NCBI RefSeq assembly: GCF_000519265.1
Contig: NZ_KI912608.1
Coordinates: 819,665-883,664 of the forward strand
DNA length: 64,000 nt
Source of the DNA: Desulfonatronum lacustre DSM 10312
Lineage (GTDB): Bacteria > Desulfobacterota > Desulfovibrionia > Desulfovibrionales > Desulfonatronaceae
Direction of reading: 5' to 3'
The position numbers were made by a program, and so were the translations under genes. Positions within the stretch are counted from its first letter, which is position 1, and each line of letters begins with the position of its first letter. The notes under the pieces are model-generated. The model did no database searches. It was given only the letters and a program-made list of their open reading frames with translations, and was not told the origin of the DNA. Below, piece after piece: positions 1-9,206 of this stretch.

Positions 1-657
1 GTATTCCCGGACCATTTCGAAGGCAACGAAATGGACCCGCGAGCGCCCGGACCCGCTTGTTTCGTAGCGTGTCCGGAGCAGGTGGTCCGCATAGCGCTCG
101 GCTCGCCAGGCCCAGCGGATATTCTGGTTTTCATGGTCCACGACCAGGCCGAAGAGAAAGGGTTGTCCGCCGATTTTGACCTCCTTGTCGCTGAGCAGGT
201 CCACGGTGGTCGGGTCTTCCGGGGTGAGCAGGGTCGCGACAATGGCATGCCGGAGCGCGTCCCGGGGAGCATCCTGTCTTCTGGTTTCCACGCGGATGCG
301 TCCGGTTTCAAAGTTCACCACGGCGCGGCTTTGATAGTCGTCGGTGTATTTGACGTACTCGGTTTCCGTGGGAACCTTCCGGTCTTTCCAGTACCGTTGA
401 ATTTTGCTGATCAGGGTGGAAACCTGACGCCGGACTAGTTGATCGACCTCCGGAACGCCGGATGTCGGAATGTATGCCCCTACGGCCCCGGCCACATCCC
501 CGGAAAGGGCGCGATGGGTCGATCTGATGCCTTTTTCCACTTCCCGATGCGTACACCCGAAAAGGAGCGCCGTCGGGATCAGGGTGAGGAATGATCGCCG
601 ATTCAATGTCGGGCTCCACGGTCTTGGGGCAGGTTGGTCATTGGTCACACGTTCCAT
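1..657 (-). CDS. MltC-like membrane-bound lytic murein transglycosylase, 3' end cut by window
   Basis: 219 codons are visible; the gene runs off the left edge. The N-terminus has a twin-arginine-like NRRSFLT followed by a hydrophobic stretch and lipobox LLFGC (Cys about residue 35), so export as a lipoprotein is likely. Residues about 95-219 resemble the MltC N-terminal domain (DUF3393), with the KYTDDYQSRAVVNFETGRI-type block. The catalytic SLT domain would lie outside the window. Members of this family cleave peptidoglycan glycan strands. The ATG at 657 overlaps the end of the upstream kinase gene by 20 nt, suggesting co-transcription; no strong ribosome binding site is visible. Family assignment is by motif only. 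Confidence 0.72.
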   Translation of the reverse strand, partial: MERVTNDQPAPRPWSPTLNRRSFLTLIPTALLFGCTHREVEKGIRSTHRALSGDVAGAVGAYIPTSGVPEVDQLVRRQVSTLISKIQRYWKDRKVPTETEYVKYTDDYQSRAVVNFETGRIRVETRRQDAPRDALRHAIVATLLTPEDPTTVDLLSDKEVKIGGQPFLFGLVVDHENQNIRWAWRAERYADHLLRTRYETSGSGRSRVHFVAFEMVREY

Positions 658-3316
658 CTTTTTGAGTAGGAATGTCTCCATCGAGAGATATCCGGGGTAA
701 CGAGAAGGTGAAGACCGTCCCTTGCCCTGGCTTGCTTTCAGCCCAGATTCGGCCGCCGTGTTTTTCGATGAACTCCTTGCACAAGAGCAGGCCCAGGCCC
801 GAGCCGCGTTCGCCTTCGGTGCCGCGCAGGGAGGTTCTGCGATCCAGGGCGAAGAGGCCGCATAGAATGGTCTCGTCCATGCCCACTCCGGTATCCCGGA
901 TCGAGATGCGGACTGTTTCCTCGTCCTGTTCCGCGGTGATCGTGATCTCGCCTTGACGTTGGGTGAATTTGACCGCGTTGAACAGCAGGTTGCGGACCAC
1001 GGTGCTGAGCATGGGAGGATCGGCGAGGATGGAGATGTGTTCCGGGACCGAGCAGCGTACGGCGATGGCTTTTTGGCGGGCGCTCGGTTCGATGAGTTCC
1101 AGGGTGCCCCGGATCAGGGTCGTGAGAGGTTGCGGCTGGGGCTCAAAGGGGGTGATGCCGCGTTGCATCCGGGCCCAGTCCAGGAGATTGTTCAGCAGGT
1201 TGTAGAGATTTTCCGCGCTGCCTTTCATGTCCTCGGCAAGTTTGCGGATGTCTTCCTGGCTCATGTCCTCGATGTGCCCGACCATCAAACGGATGAAGGA
1301 GAGAAAGCCGATGAACGGCGAACGCAGGTCATGGGCGATGATGGCGAAAAACTTGTCCTTGTCCGCCAGGGTCCCTTCAAGTCGGGCGTTGACCTGGCGC
1401 AGTTCGTCCTTGACCTGGTCCTGCTCGGCCATGGCCCGGGCCAGCTTGACCTGGCCGAAGCTGAGGGTGGACACCAGATCCGCCAGGCGGGCGTAGAAGG
1501 CCATGGCCTGGTCGACGGTGTTCCGGTCATATCGCGGTACCCGGTCCAGCGCATTCAGGTAGGCTTCGGGGTCGAAGCCGTACCTGTGAGCCTGTTCCCG
1601 GAACAGCTCTCGATCCGGCATGTCGTCCGTAAACAGGAATTGGCCCAGAAACATGTTGCCCAGGTGACGGCCGCCGATGATGATCGGCGTGGCCATGTCC
1701 CAGAGATTGTTCTTGCACTTGTAGAGCTTGAAGGTCCCGGGTTCGCCCACGGTGGAGAGCAATGTATCGCTTTCGATGCAATTGCGCAGGGCGTCGGGGT
1801 GGGATCGGTGGAATTTCGTGCAGATGTCCTGCCATCCGGAGGCTACCAGCACTTTGCCGTGCAGGTCCACGATGGCGCTGCCGATGTGAGTCAGGCGGTG
1901 GAAGTCCTCCATCAGCAGTTGGATGGCCCGTGTGTCGATGATGTCTTCCAGGTCCAACTCGCCCACGTCTCCGTCCGGAGAGAGCAGGGCGTCGAGCTTG
2001 TTCCGGACCCTGACTTCGCTTTCGCGCAGGGCCTGGTCCATGCTTTTGCGCTCGGTGATGTCCTTGATCAGGCCGTCGTAGGCCGTCAATTCCCCCTGGG
2101 AGTTCAGCCTGGCGACGATGGTGTTGCTCACCCAGCGCCGTTGACCGTCCTTGCGGATGATCCGGTGTTCCACCGGCTCGGCCCGGCCCTCCTCGAGCAC
2201 CTTGCGGGCCTGCTCCCGGACCAGCTCTTGGTCCTCGGGCAGGACCATGTTGATCCAAAGGTAGGGATCCGCGGCGAATTCCTCGTCCGTGAAGCCGGTT
2301 ATGGCGACGCAGGCCGGACTGTGCACGGTTTGAGCGGCCCGGCCGTCCTCAACACGGACGGTGTACAGATAATCGGTCAGACATTCCGTGATCCGTCGGT
2401 AGCGTTCCTCGCTTTCCAGCAGAGTTTCCTCGGCTCGTTTGCGCTCGGCGATGTCCCAGGCCAGATCGGCCAGGGAGGCCAGGACGTCCAGATCCTCGGC
2501 TCCGTAATCCGTGGGCTTGTTGCCCACGCCGAGAATGGCCACGATCCGTTCGTCGCGCTGCACCGGAACCACCATTTCCCGGAGAATCGGGGCATGGCCC
2601 TCGGGCAGCCCCCGACGGTGGGGCAGGGCGGCATAATCGTTGTGGATCACCGGGGCGCGGGTGCGGACGCAGTCGGCCCAGACCCCGGCTCTGCTCACCG
2701 GGTAGTGGGTACCGGCGGAGGGACCGGTGGTGCAGCTTTCCATGACGGTTCTGGTGGACCAGGTTTGAAGGACGATGGTGGATTGGTCGTCTTCAAGAAA
2801 GTGAAAAAAACCGATCCGACTGGCGGTGAGTTGTTCGGCTTCAGCCAGCGTGGCCCGGAGCAGTTCGGCCAAACTTCCGGAGCGAGCCAGGTGTTGAAGC
2901 CGGTCCCGGGCGGCCATGATCGATTCCGTGCGCTTGCGTTCTGAAATGTCCGAAAGAAACCCTTGGTGGAGCAGCACCCGCCCGGCGGAGGCCCGGACCA
3001 CGCGCACCGTGGCCGAAGTCCAGAGCGGCGTACCGTCGCGGCGGACCAAGCGGCATTCATAATTCACAAGCTCGTCGTTCTGATCCAGAAGGCGGACCAA
3101 TGTCTCCCGGTCCTCCGGATCGGCGAACACCTGGACGGCGATGTCCGTCACCGATGCCAGCAACTCTTCTTCTGAGTTGTATCCCAGCAAGCGGACCATG
3201 GCCGGATTGGCGCTGAGAAACCGGCCTTCCGGGGTGGCCGTGAATACGCCCATGGGCGTGTTGGCCACGAGTGCTTCATAGTCATGGAGGGAGTCGCTGG
3301 GAGACGTGGGGATCAT
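638..3316 (-). CDS. PAS-GAF-PAS-PocR sensor histidine kinase
   Basis: 892 aa with no obvious membrane segment, so probably cytoplasmic. Order: PAS/PAC (about 10-130), GAF (about 140-300), second PAS/PAC (about 305-425, ending DITERK), a PocR sensory domain (about 455-625, with the Cys-containing CTKFHRSHPDALRNCIESD and KCKNNLWD stretches), then HisKA with phospho-acceptor His in AIIAHDLRSPF and a HATPase_c domain (N box NLLFNAVKFT, DTGVGMD, GSGLGLLLC). PocR domains are thought to bind small hydrocarbon-type ligands. The partner response regulator is not adjacent. It probably shares a transcript with the overlapping MltC-like gene. Confidence 0.9.
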   Translation of the reverse strand: MIPTSPSDSLHDYEALVANTPMGVFTATPEGRFLSANPAMVRLLGYNSEEELLASVTDIAVQVFADPEDRETLVRLLDQNDELVNYECRLVRRDGTPLWTSATVRVVRASAGRVLLHQGFLSDISERKRTESIMAARDRLQHLARSGSLAELLRATLAEAEQLTASRIGFFHFLEDDQSTIVLQTWSTRTVMESCTTGPSAGTHYPVSRAGVWADCVRTRAPVIHNDYAALPHRRGLPEGHAPILREMVVPVQRDERIVAILGVGNKPTDYGAEDLDVLASLADLAWDIAERKRAEETLLESEERYRRITECLTDYLYTVRVEDGRAAQTVHSPACVAITGFTDEEFAADPYLWINMVLPEDQELVREQARKVLEEGRAEPVEHRIIRKDGQRRWVSNTIVARLNSQGELTAYDGLIKDITERKSMDQALRESEVRVRNKLDALLSPDGDVGELDLEDIIDTRAIQLLMEDFHRLTHIGSAIVDLHGKVLVASGWQDICTKFHRSHPDALRNCIESDTLLSTVGEPGTFKLYKCKNNLWDMATPIIIGGRHLGNMFLGQFLFTDDMPDRELFREQAHRYGFDPEAYLNALDRVPRYDRNTVDQAMAFYARLADLVSTLSFGQVKLARAMAEQDQVKDELRQVNARLEGTLADKDKFFAIIAHDLRSPFIGFLSFIRLMVGHIEDMSQEDIRKLAEDMKGSAENLYNLLNNLLDWARMQRGITPFEPQPQPLTTLIRGTLELIEPSARQKAIAVRCSVPEHISILADPPMLSTVVRNLLFNAVKFTQRQGEITITAEQDEETVRISIRDTGVGMDETILCGLFALDRRTSLRGTEGERGSGLGLLLCKEFIEKHGGRIWAESKPGQGTVFTFSLPRISLDGDIPTQKDGTCDQ

Positions 3317-3321
3317 GAAAT

Positions 3322-3493
3322 CTCCATGTTCGGTTCAGTTGCTATCCTGAATCTATCGGTATCGAAATCGTGATCGAAATCGAACCTCATGTCCAAGAAG
3401 ATGACTTAACACGAGGTATGCACGGCATTTTTCCGATTTCGATTTCCATCGCGATGTCGATACCGATTTGGTTTTGAGAACAAATCTGCCCTG
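3322..3493. repeat. Hexamer-array element, subfamily A copy 1 (left end decayed)
   Basis: Fills the gap between the kinase start and the DHH gene. It contains opposed ATCGAA-type arrays (GGTATCGAAATCG near 3358 and CCGATTTCGATTTCC near 3433) around a spacer that is also found in the copy at 53.2 kb (compare ATGTCCAAGAAGATGAC with ATGCCCAAGATGACG). The right end, GAGAACAAATCTGCCCTG at 3476-3493, matches the terminal inverted repeat of the other copies. The left terminal repeat is degenerate and no target duplication is evident, so this is an old copy. Confidence 0.7.
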
Positions 3494-3539
3494 CGCGCCG
3501 TGCCCAACGGTGACGATTGGTCCATCCCCGCGAAGCAAA

Positions 3540-4874
3540 TCACAATTCGTACATATTCAAAATGACGGACGCCCTGGTGATCTCACCGACCAAACGATCA
3601 TCTTCCACAACAGGCAGGAATCCCAGATCGGAATGGGTCATCAGATGCAGGGCCTCGCGCAGGCCCTGGTCCGGATGCACGACGGGGACGTTGTGGTGGA
3701 GCATGGAGGTCACGGATTTGTCCCATTGCCGATCTTGCTTGATTTTCCGGAGTTGGCTTTTATGCAAGACGCCCAGAAGTCTGCCTTGTTCGTTCACCAC
3801 CGGCAAGGCTTGGCGGCCAAGTTGGTTTCCGGGCCGGCCGTCGGTCCTTGAAGCGCTTTGGTTCTCTGGTCGCTCCAGGATGGCCGCGGCTTCCCGGAGG
3901 GTGTGCGTGGGGCTGAGTCCGGCGGAGACCGGGGTCATCAGTTCGCGGACTTGCGTCTGGCTGGTTCGGGCCTTGCGGATCAGTTCCAGGACTTGGCTTC
4001 GCGTCGATTCCAACGAGGCCTGGACAACGGCGGAACCGGCCCCGGGGTGGCCTCCGCCGCCCAGGCGGCGGACCACGGCGCCCACGTCGAACAGCTTGGG
4101 GTTGCCGCGTCCGATGACCGCGGTCTTGCGGGAACCCATGGGGAAAATCCCGAATGCGGCGTCGAGCCCTTGAATCTCCATGAACTTGGAGACCACCGTG
4201 GGCAACATGTTCAATTCCTTGCGGGCGTCCTGGACACAGACTCCCACGCGCAGGTCGTCAAGGCGGACGATTTCCGGTTCGGCCAGCATCCGGGAAAACA
4301 GATCCAGGTGACGGTCGTCCAGGGAACTGTCCAGGTACGCGCAAGCCACGTTCAGGTCCGCCCCGTTCTCCAGCAGGAAGGCGGCCATCCGCGCGTCCCG
4401 AGCCGTGGTGTTGGGAAAGGACAAGGAACCGGTGTCGTCGTAAATGCCAAGTAAAAACAAGGTGGCGTGGATCGGGGAAAAGGCCGTGTCCTGGGCCTGA
4501 AAGCGTTCCAAAAGCAGGGTAACCGCGGCCCCGACCTCTTCCCGGTGTTCCTTCGTGGCGGCGATGGTTCCGCGGGCCATGTGGTGGTCCCAGACGGTTA
4601 CCGGAAGGTCGTCCCGAGCGGCCAGGTCCCGCATTGCGTCCAACCGTTCCCAACTGGAAGTGTCCGTGACCACCAACTCGTCCACGGCGGCCAGGTCCAC
4701 GGAGTCCCGGTGGTTCAGCCGGAGCATATCCCAGTGCACGGCCAGGAAGTCGCGCACCGCCGGCTGCACGTGGGACGGGACAAGGCGCGTTGCGCCGGGA
4801 TGCAGGAAGGCGGCGGCGACCATGGACGCCAGGGCGTCGAAGTCGGTGTTGACGTGGGTGGTCACGAGAATCAT
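3540..4874 (-). CDS. DHH/DHHA1 phosphoesterase with tandem CBS domains
   Basis: 444 aa. DHH motifs: THVNTDFDA (metal-binding Asp), DTSSW, and WDHH near residue 96. The DHHA1 glycine loop is GGGGHPGAGSA near 276. Two CBS domains follow (about 310-370 and 385-444) and could bind adenine nucleotides. Such modules occur at the N-terminus of CBS-DHH-poly(A)-polymerase proteins, but here the chain ends after the CBS pair with no nucleotidyltransferase. Oligoribonuclease or cyclic-dinucleotide phosphodiesterase activity is plausible for the superfamily; the substrate is unknown. Monocistronic on the minus strand. Confidence 0.85.
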   Translation of the reverse strand: MILVTTHVNTDFDALASMVAAAFLHPGATRLVPSHVQPAVRDFLAVHWDMLRLNHRDSVDLAAVDELVVTDTSSWERLDAMRDLAARDDLPVTVWDHHMARGTIAATKEHREEVGAAVTLLLERFQAQDTAFSPIHATLFLLGIYDDTGSLSFPNTTARDARMAAFLLENGADLNVACAYLDSSLDDRHLDLFSRMLAEPEIVRLDDLRVGVCVQDARKELNMLPTVVSKFMEIQGLDAAFGIFPMGSRKTAVIGRGNPKLFDVGAVVRRLGGGGHPGAGSAVVQASLESTRSQVLELIRKARTSQTQVRELMTPVSAGLSPTHTLREAAAILERPENQSASRTDGRPGNQLGRQALPVVNEQGRLLGVLHKSQLRKIKQDRQWDKSVTSMLHHNVPVVHPDQGLREALHLMTHSDLGFLPVVEDDRLVGEITRASVILNMYEL

Positions 4875-5082
4875 TCGCGTATCTCCTGTCCGGGGCTCGT
4901 CGTCAAAGACCAGGCTTTCCAGGAAAGCCCCGATTGCTTTTCCTCTAGCTGATTCCGGGCGTGTCTACAATCACGATTGCGTTTGCAACACACCCTGATC
5001 TTCGCTAGGATTCCGGGCACGTTCACGGATTGTCGCGGGATACGGTGATCGTCGGGACAGTGGAGCAATTAAACAAAAAAGG

Positions 5083-5277
5083 TAACTATTCAGCACCGAG
5101 TAGTGCCGGTGCCGGTGCCGGTGCCGGTGCCGTTGCCGGTGTCGGTGTCGGGATCGGAATCGGGATCGAAAACGCTGGGAAGCGTTCAAATTTTTCCTGT
5201 TCCGATTCCGATTCCGATAGCGACCCCGACTCCGATTGTCGGAGCAAGGGCGGATACAAAATGTGCTGAGTAGATAC
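5083..5277. repeat. Hexamer-array element, subfamily C copy 1, with flanking direct repeats
   Basis: Ends are inverted repeats: TAACTATTCAGCAC at the left, and TATCTACTCAGCAC when the right end is read in reverse complement. The body has GCCGGT/GTCGGG/ATCGGA arrays on the left, a central hairpin AACGCTGGGAAGCGTT, and opposed TCCGAT arrays on the right. The direct repeat ACAAAAAAGG flanks it at 5073-5082 and 5278-5287. The right repeat contains most of the glgP ribosome binding site. The region 4875-5072 to its left shows nothing recognisable. Confidence 0.8.
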
Positions 5278-5295
5278 ACAAAAAAGGACAATTCC

Positions 5296-7833
5296 ATGGC
5301 CAAGAAGAATAAGGGCAAAGCAGAAGCGGGAGCCTCCCCGGACCGGAAAAGTCGTCTCGTCCAGTGGGACGGCGATTTGCACGGCGGCGACAGCGTGGAA
5401 GGGCTCAAGCGCGACATCGTGCGGCACGTGGTGACCAGTCTGGGCAACGATTATGCCCGGCCCAACGCATTCACGTATTATAACGGCCTGGCCCTGGCCA
5501 TCCGCGATCGGATGATCGCGCAATGGATCAAAACCCAGCGTTCGTACTACAATGAACAGGCCAAGCGGGTGTACTACCTGTCCATGGAATATCTGCACGG
5601 CAAGTCGCTGTTGAACAGTCTGCACTGTCTGGGGTTGCACGATCTGGCCAAGGAAGCCTTGGCCGAATTCGGCCTGGACCTGGAAGACGTGGCCGAGGTG
5701 GAGTGGGACGCCGGGCTGGGCAACGGCGGTCTGGGCCGCCTGGCCTCCTGCTATCTGGACTCCATGGCCACCCAGTGCATCTCCGGCTACGGCTACGGCA
5801 TCCGTTACGATTACGGCATGTTTCACCAGACCATCGAAAACGGGGCCCAGGTGGAGCAGCCGGACAACTGGACCAAGCATGGCACCCCCTGGGAGTTCGA
5901 CCGGGCCCGGTTCATGACCCCGGTCAACTTTTTCGGCCGGGTCCGGACCTGGGTGGACGACCAGGGCCGGCTGCGTCACGATTGGGTGGACACGGAAAAA
6001 GTCCTGGCCATGGCCTGCGACCTGCTCGTTCCGGGGTACCGCAACGGTCGGGCCATCAACATGCGGCTCTGGGCCGCCAAGTCGGATACGGAATTCAACC
6101 TGGAGTTCTTCAATACCGGAGACTACATCGGCGCGCTGGAGGCCAAGATCCGGGACGAGACCATCTCCAAGGTGCTCTATCCCAGCGACGACAAGCTCCA
6201 AGGCCGGGTGCTCCGGCTCTGTCAGCAGTATTTCTTCGTTGCCGCGTCCCTGGACGACATTCTGCGCCGTTACAAAAAAAAGTTCGAGACGTTTGATCAG
6301 CTACCGGAAATGGTGGTCATCCAGCTCAACGACACCCACCCGACCATCGCCATTCCCGAACTGATGCGCGTCCTGGTGGACGAGGAACTGTTGGACTGGG
6401 ACACGGCCTGGGATCTGTGCACCAGGGTCTTCGCCTACACCAATCACACCATCCTGCCAGAGGCTTTGGAAACCTGGCCCTGCTCCCTGATCCAGCGGGT
6501 CCTGCCCCGACACATGGAAATCATCTACGAGATCAACCACCGCTTTATGCAGTGGCTGGACGGACTGGACGACGGCCATCCCGACCCTGCCGGTCGTAAA
6601 TCCCGGCTGTCCATCATCCAGGAACACCCGGAAAAGGCCGTGCGCATGGCCAATCTGGCCATTGTGGGCAGCTTTTCGGTCAACGGCGTGGCGGCCATGC
6701 ACACGGAGATCATCAAAAGCTCGGTGTTTCCGGAGTTCCACGCCGTATTTCCAGGGCGGTTCCGCAACGTGACCAACGGCGTCACCCCGAGGCGCTGGCT
6801 GAACCAGTGCAATCCCGGTCTTGCCGAATTGATCTCACAAAAGATTTCCGGCAACTGGCTGTACAACCTGGACCGGCTCCACGATCTGATTCCCCATGCC
6901 GATGACCAAGCCTTCCGGACGGCGTGGCGGGACGTCAAACGGGCCAACAAGGAGCGCCTGGCCGCGTACGTGAGCCGCAAGCTGGGCTTTGAATGCAACC
7001 TGGACGCCATGTTCGACGTGCAGGTCAAGCGCATCCATGAATACAAGCGCCAGCTGCTCAACGTGCTGCATGTGATCACCCTCTATAACCGGATCAAGGC
7101 CGACCCCGCAAAGGATGTCGTCCCCCGAACCGTGTTTTTCGGCGGCAAGGCCGCGCCGGCCTATTTCATGGCCAAACTGATCATCCGGCTGATCAACGGC
7201 GTGGCCGACGTGGTCAACCCCGATCCGGACGTGGCCGGTCGGCTGCAAGTGGTTTTTCTGCCCAACTATTGCGTGTCCCAGGCCGAGCGGATCATCCCGG
7301 CCACGGAATTGTCCGAGCAGATATCCACGGCCGGCTTCGAAGCCTCGGGAACCGGAAACATGAAGTTCGCCATCAACGGGGCTCTGACCATCGGCACCCT
7401 GGACGGGGCCAACGTGGAAATGCTGGAAGAGATCGGGGCGGAAAACATGTTCATCTTCGGCCGCACCGCCGACGAGATCAAGGCGTTGCGCCGCGGCGGG
7501 TACAATCCCTGGCAATTCTGCGAAAACGATCCGGAGCTGAAGCAGGTGCTGTCCATGATCTCCGGCAACGTCTTCTCCCCCCACAATCACGGCCTGTTCG
7601 CGCCGATTATCGACAACCTGCTGCACCACGGTGACTACTTCTGCGTCCTGGCGGACTACCGGGCCTACGTGGAGTGTCAGGAACAGGTCAGCACCCTCTA
7701 CCGGGACCAGGACGAATGGACCCGGCGCTCCATTCTGAACACCGCCAACATGGGCAAGTTCTCCAGCGACCGCTCGGTCATGGACTACGCCCAAAACATC
7801 TGGGGCGTGGACCCTCAAGCCTGTCTGCTTTAA
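5296..7833 (+). CDS. glgP: Glycogen/starch phosphorylase
   Basis: 845 aa, the usual length for GT35 alpha-glucan phosphorylases, which release glucose-1-phosphate from glycogen. Diagnostic stretches: YYLSMEYLHGKSLLNS near the start, GLGNGGLGRLASCYLDS, NDTHPTIAIPELMR, VKRIHEYKRQLLN, and the pyridoxal-phosphate site EASGTGNMKFAINGALTIGT, whose Lys forms the Schiff base. The ATG at 5296 is chosen because AAAGGA lies about 8 nt upstream. The frame stays open back to 5236, but that part is only repeat-element sequence. It stands alone, with no other glg genes nearby. Confidence 0.96.
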   Translation: MAKKNKGKAEAGASPDRKSRLVQWDGDLHGGDSVEGLKRDIVRHVVTSLGNDYARPNAFTYYNGLALAIRDRMIAQWIKTQRSYYNEQAKRVYYLSMEYLHGKSLLNSLHCLGLHDLAKEALAEFGLDLEDVAEVEWDAGLGNGGLGRLASCYLDSMATQCISGYGYGIRYDYGMFHQTIENGAQVEQPDNWTKHGTPWEFDRARFMTPVNFFGRVRTWVDDQGRLRHDWVDTEKVLAMACDLLVPGYRNGRAINMRLWAAKSDTEFNLEFFNTGDYIGALEAKIRDETISKVLYPSDDKLQGRVLRLCQQYFFVAASLDDILRRYKKKFETFDQLPEMVVIQLNDTHPTIAIPELMRVLVDEELLDWDTAWDLCTRVFAYTNHTILPEALETWPCSLIQRVLPRHMEIIYEINHRFMQWLDGLDDGHPDPAGRKSRLSIIQEHPEKAVRMANLAIVGSFSVNGVAAMHTEIIKSSVFPEFHAVFPGRFRNVTNGVTPRRWLNQCNPGLAELISQKISGNWLYNLDRLHDLIPHADDQAFRTAWRDVKRANKERLAAYVSRKLGFECNLDAMFDVQVKRIHEYKRQLLNVLHVITLYNRIKADPAKDVVPRTVFFGGKAAPAYFMAKLIIRLINGVADVVNPDPDVAGRLQVVFLPNYCVSQAERIIPATELSEQISTAGFEASGTGNMKFAINGALTIGTLDGANVEMLEEIGAENMFIFGRTADEIKALRRGGYNPWQFCENDPELKQVLSMISGNVFSPHNHGLFAPIIDNLLHHGDYFCVLADYRAYVECQEQVSTLYRDQDEWTRRSILNTANMGKFSSDRSVMDYAQNIWGVDPQACLL

Positions 7834-7851
7834 TCCTGGAGCTTTGTTTAG

Positions 7852-7895
7852 TATTCAGTCGCCGATGAGTAAATGTATTCATCGGTGACTGAATA
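7852..7895. terminator. Bidirectional hairpin after glgP
   Basis: A 17-bp stem, TATTCAGTCGCCGATGA (7852-7868) with its complement at 7879-7895, has one G-U pair and a 10-nt loop. It sits between the convergent ends of glgP and the membrane-protein gene. The flanking T/A tracts are short. Confidence 0.7.
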
Positions 7896-7922
7896 AAATT
7901 CCTTCCGCTCCCGCTGTAATTT

Positions 7923-8918
7923 TCAAGGCGTCCGGGGACGAATCAGTAAGGCGTTGATCACCCTTTCCGGGAGGCGGGCCACGGTCCAGGCCAGGATCCA
8001 GAGAAAGACCAGGGAAAAGGCCATCCTGGCCCAAAGCACGCCGCTGACGTCCGCGCCCAGCAGGAGCATCAGCAGGGTGTCTTCGATCAGGCTGTGGCAC
8101 AGGCCCATGAAGGTCAGGGCCAGGAAGACGTCCTTGGCCGGGATGCGTCCTGACCGGGCCTCGTGGATGATCAGCCCTCCACCGTAGGAGAGGCCCAGGG
8201 TCATGCCGACGATGGTGATGGTCCCGGCTTCCCGGCCGATGCCCATGGATTTGAGCAACGGGGAGAGCAGGCGGATCATCAGGTCCGTGACGCCCAGACG
8301 CTTGAGCACGTCCAGGAGCATGAGCATGATCAATACAATCACCGCGATTCCCGCCAGATTGCGGACTTCCCGCAGCATCCAGGCTGTCCAGCCTGCCGGT
8401 GGAGCGTCCGGGAACCAGGACGGCTGGACCGGCGTGGTCCCCCAATTCAGCCATCCGTAGCCCAGATGCAGCAGCCAGCCGCAGAGCATGGCCGCTCCGA
8501 TCCGCACGACGAGCTGGGTACGCACCCGGGCCCCGGAGCGCCGGGCGATGCTCAATTCCACGGGCAAGCCGTGGGCGATGAGCATCATGGTCGCCAGGAC
8601 CGTGACCTGGGCCGAGGTCAGGGGCGCTTCCGGCAGCAAGGTGATCAGAACCACGGCCGCGGCGTAGAGATTGGTCAAAAGCGCCGTGGCCCAGACCAGC
8701 CCCATGGGACCGGGCAGCCCGAACAGCTCCATCATCGGCCCCATGCCCCGGCCGACCACGTCCACCAGACCCAATTCCTGGGATACCTTCATCACGATCA
8801 TCACCGGGATCATGACTTTGAACAACGCCGCGCAGACTTGTCCGGCGGCGAGGATGTTGCGGCGCAAGAAGTCTTGCGAGGCGTACAGAGCGGTGAACAA
8901 GGCGTTGGGGGAGGGCAT
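7923..8918 (-). CDS. Nucleoside-recognition (Gate) domain membrane protein, SpmA/SpmB-like
   Basis: 331 aa with about eight hydrophobic helices in two halves. Each half carries a Gate-type segment: NILAAGQVCAALFKVMIPVMI near the start, and GMTLGLSYGGGLI followed by LCHSLIEDT near 265-300. The family includes the spore-maturation proteins SpmA/SpmB and nucleoside or ion transport gates, and occurs widely in non-sporulating deltaproteobacteria, where its substrate is unknown. It is convergent with glgP and shares no operon with its neighbours. Assignment is by helix pattern and the conserved glycine-rich gate. Confidence 0.8.
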   Translation of the reverse strand: MPSPNALFTALYASQDFLRRNILAAGQVCAALFKVMIPVMIVMKVSQELGLVDVVGRGMGPMMELFGLPGPMGLVWATALLTNLYAAAVVLITLLPEAPLTSAQVTVLATMMLIAHGLPVELSIARRSGARVRTQLVVRIGAAMLCGWLLHLGYGWLNWGTTPVQPSWFPDAPPAGWTAWMLREVRNLAGIAVIVLIMLMLLDVLKRLGVTDLMIRLLSPLLKSMGIGREAGTITIVGMTLGLSYGGGLIIHEARSGRIPAKDVFLALTFMGLCHSLIEDTLLMLLLGADVSGVLWARMAFSLVFLWILAWTVARLPERVINALLIRPRTP

Positions 8919-9004
8919 GGCGGGCGCGACGATCCTTTGTTTTGAGGGTTGCGTGAGGCCTATGGAGGTCCGGCTTCGCTGTCAACCCGTTCGTCACCAG
9001 TCCG

Positions 9005-9206
9005 CAGGGCATTTTTGTTCTCGCACTACAGGCGCTCTGAATCGTGATCGAAATCGAAATCGAAATCGGAAAGTTACCAAAAATCGATTTCGATCACGAT
9101 TTCGATTTCGATTTCGATGATTCCTGGCCCACCCTGGAGGTTCCCTTAGAACATGCTGCAATCTACAGTTTTGAAATACAGATATTTTGCAGAGAACAAA
9201 ACGGCC
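9005..9206. repeat. Hexamer-array element, subfamily B copy 1, with 13-bp direct repeats
   Basis: Left end CAGGGCATTTTTGTTCTC (9005-9022); right end GAGAACAAAACGGCC, its imperfect inverted complement. The direct repeat CGTCACCAGTCCG flanks it at 8992-9004 and 9207-9219. Inside, three or four ATCGAA units (from about 9042) face TTTCGAT units (from about 9088). It occupies most of the divergent gap between the Gate-domain gene and the hybrid kinase. It is the reverse-oriented relative of the copy at 51.6 kb. Confidence 0.85.

Noticed and set aside
953-2944. 663-codon plus-strand open frame over the PAS-GAF-PocR kinase
   Set aside because: It is antisense to a complete kinase with all motifs, has low-complexity Gly/Val/Gln composition and no family motif. 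Such frames are expected in GC-rich DNA.
5236-5295. Earlier start of glgP at 5236
   Set aside because: Those 20 codons translate the end of a repeat element; the ATG at 5296 has the ribosome binding site and gives normal length.
5086-6201. 371-codon minus-strand frame ending in a Pro-Ala/Ser-Glu repeat
   Set aside because: It starts inside glgP antisense and ends in the hexamer-array element; the repeat peptide is a translation artefact.
9035-9125. CRISPR array
   Set aside because: The hexamer arrays have no 20-40 bp direct repeats with unique spacers and no cas genes lie nearby.
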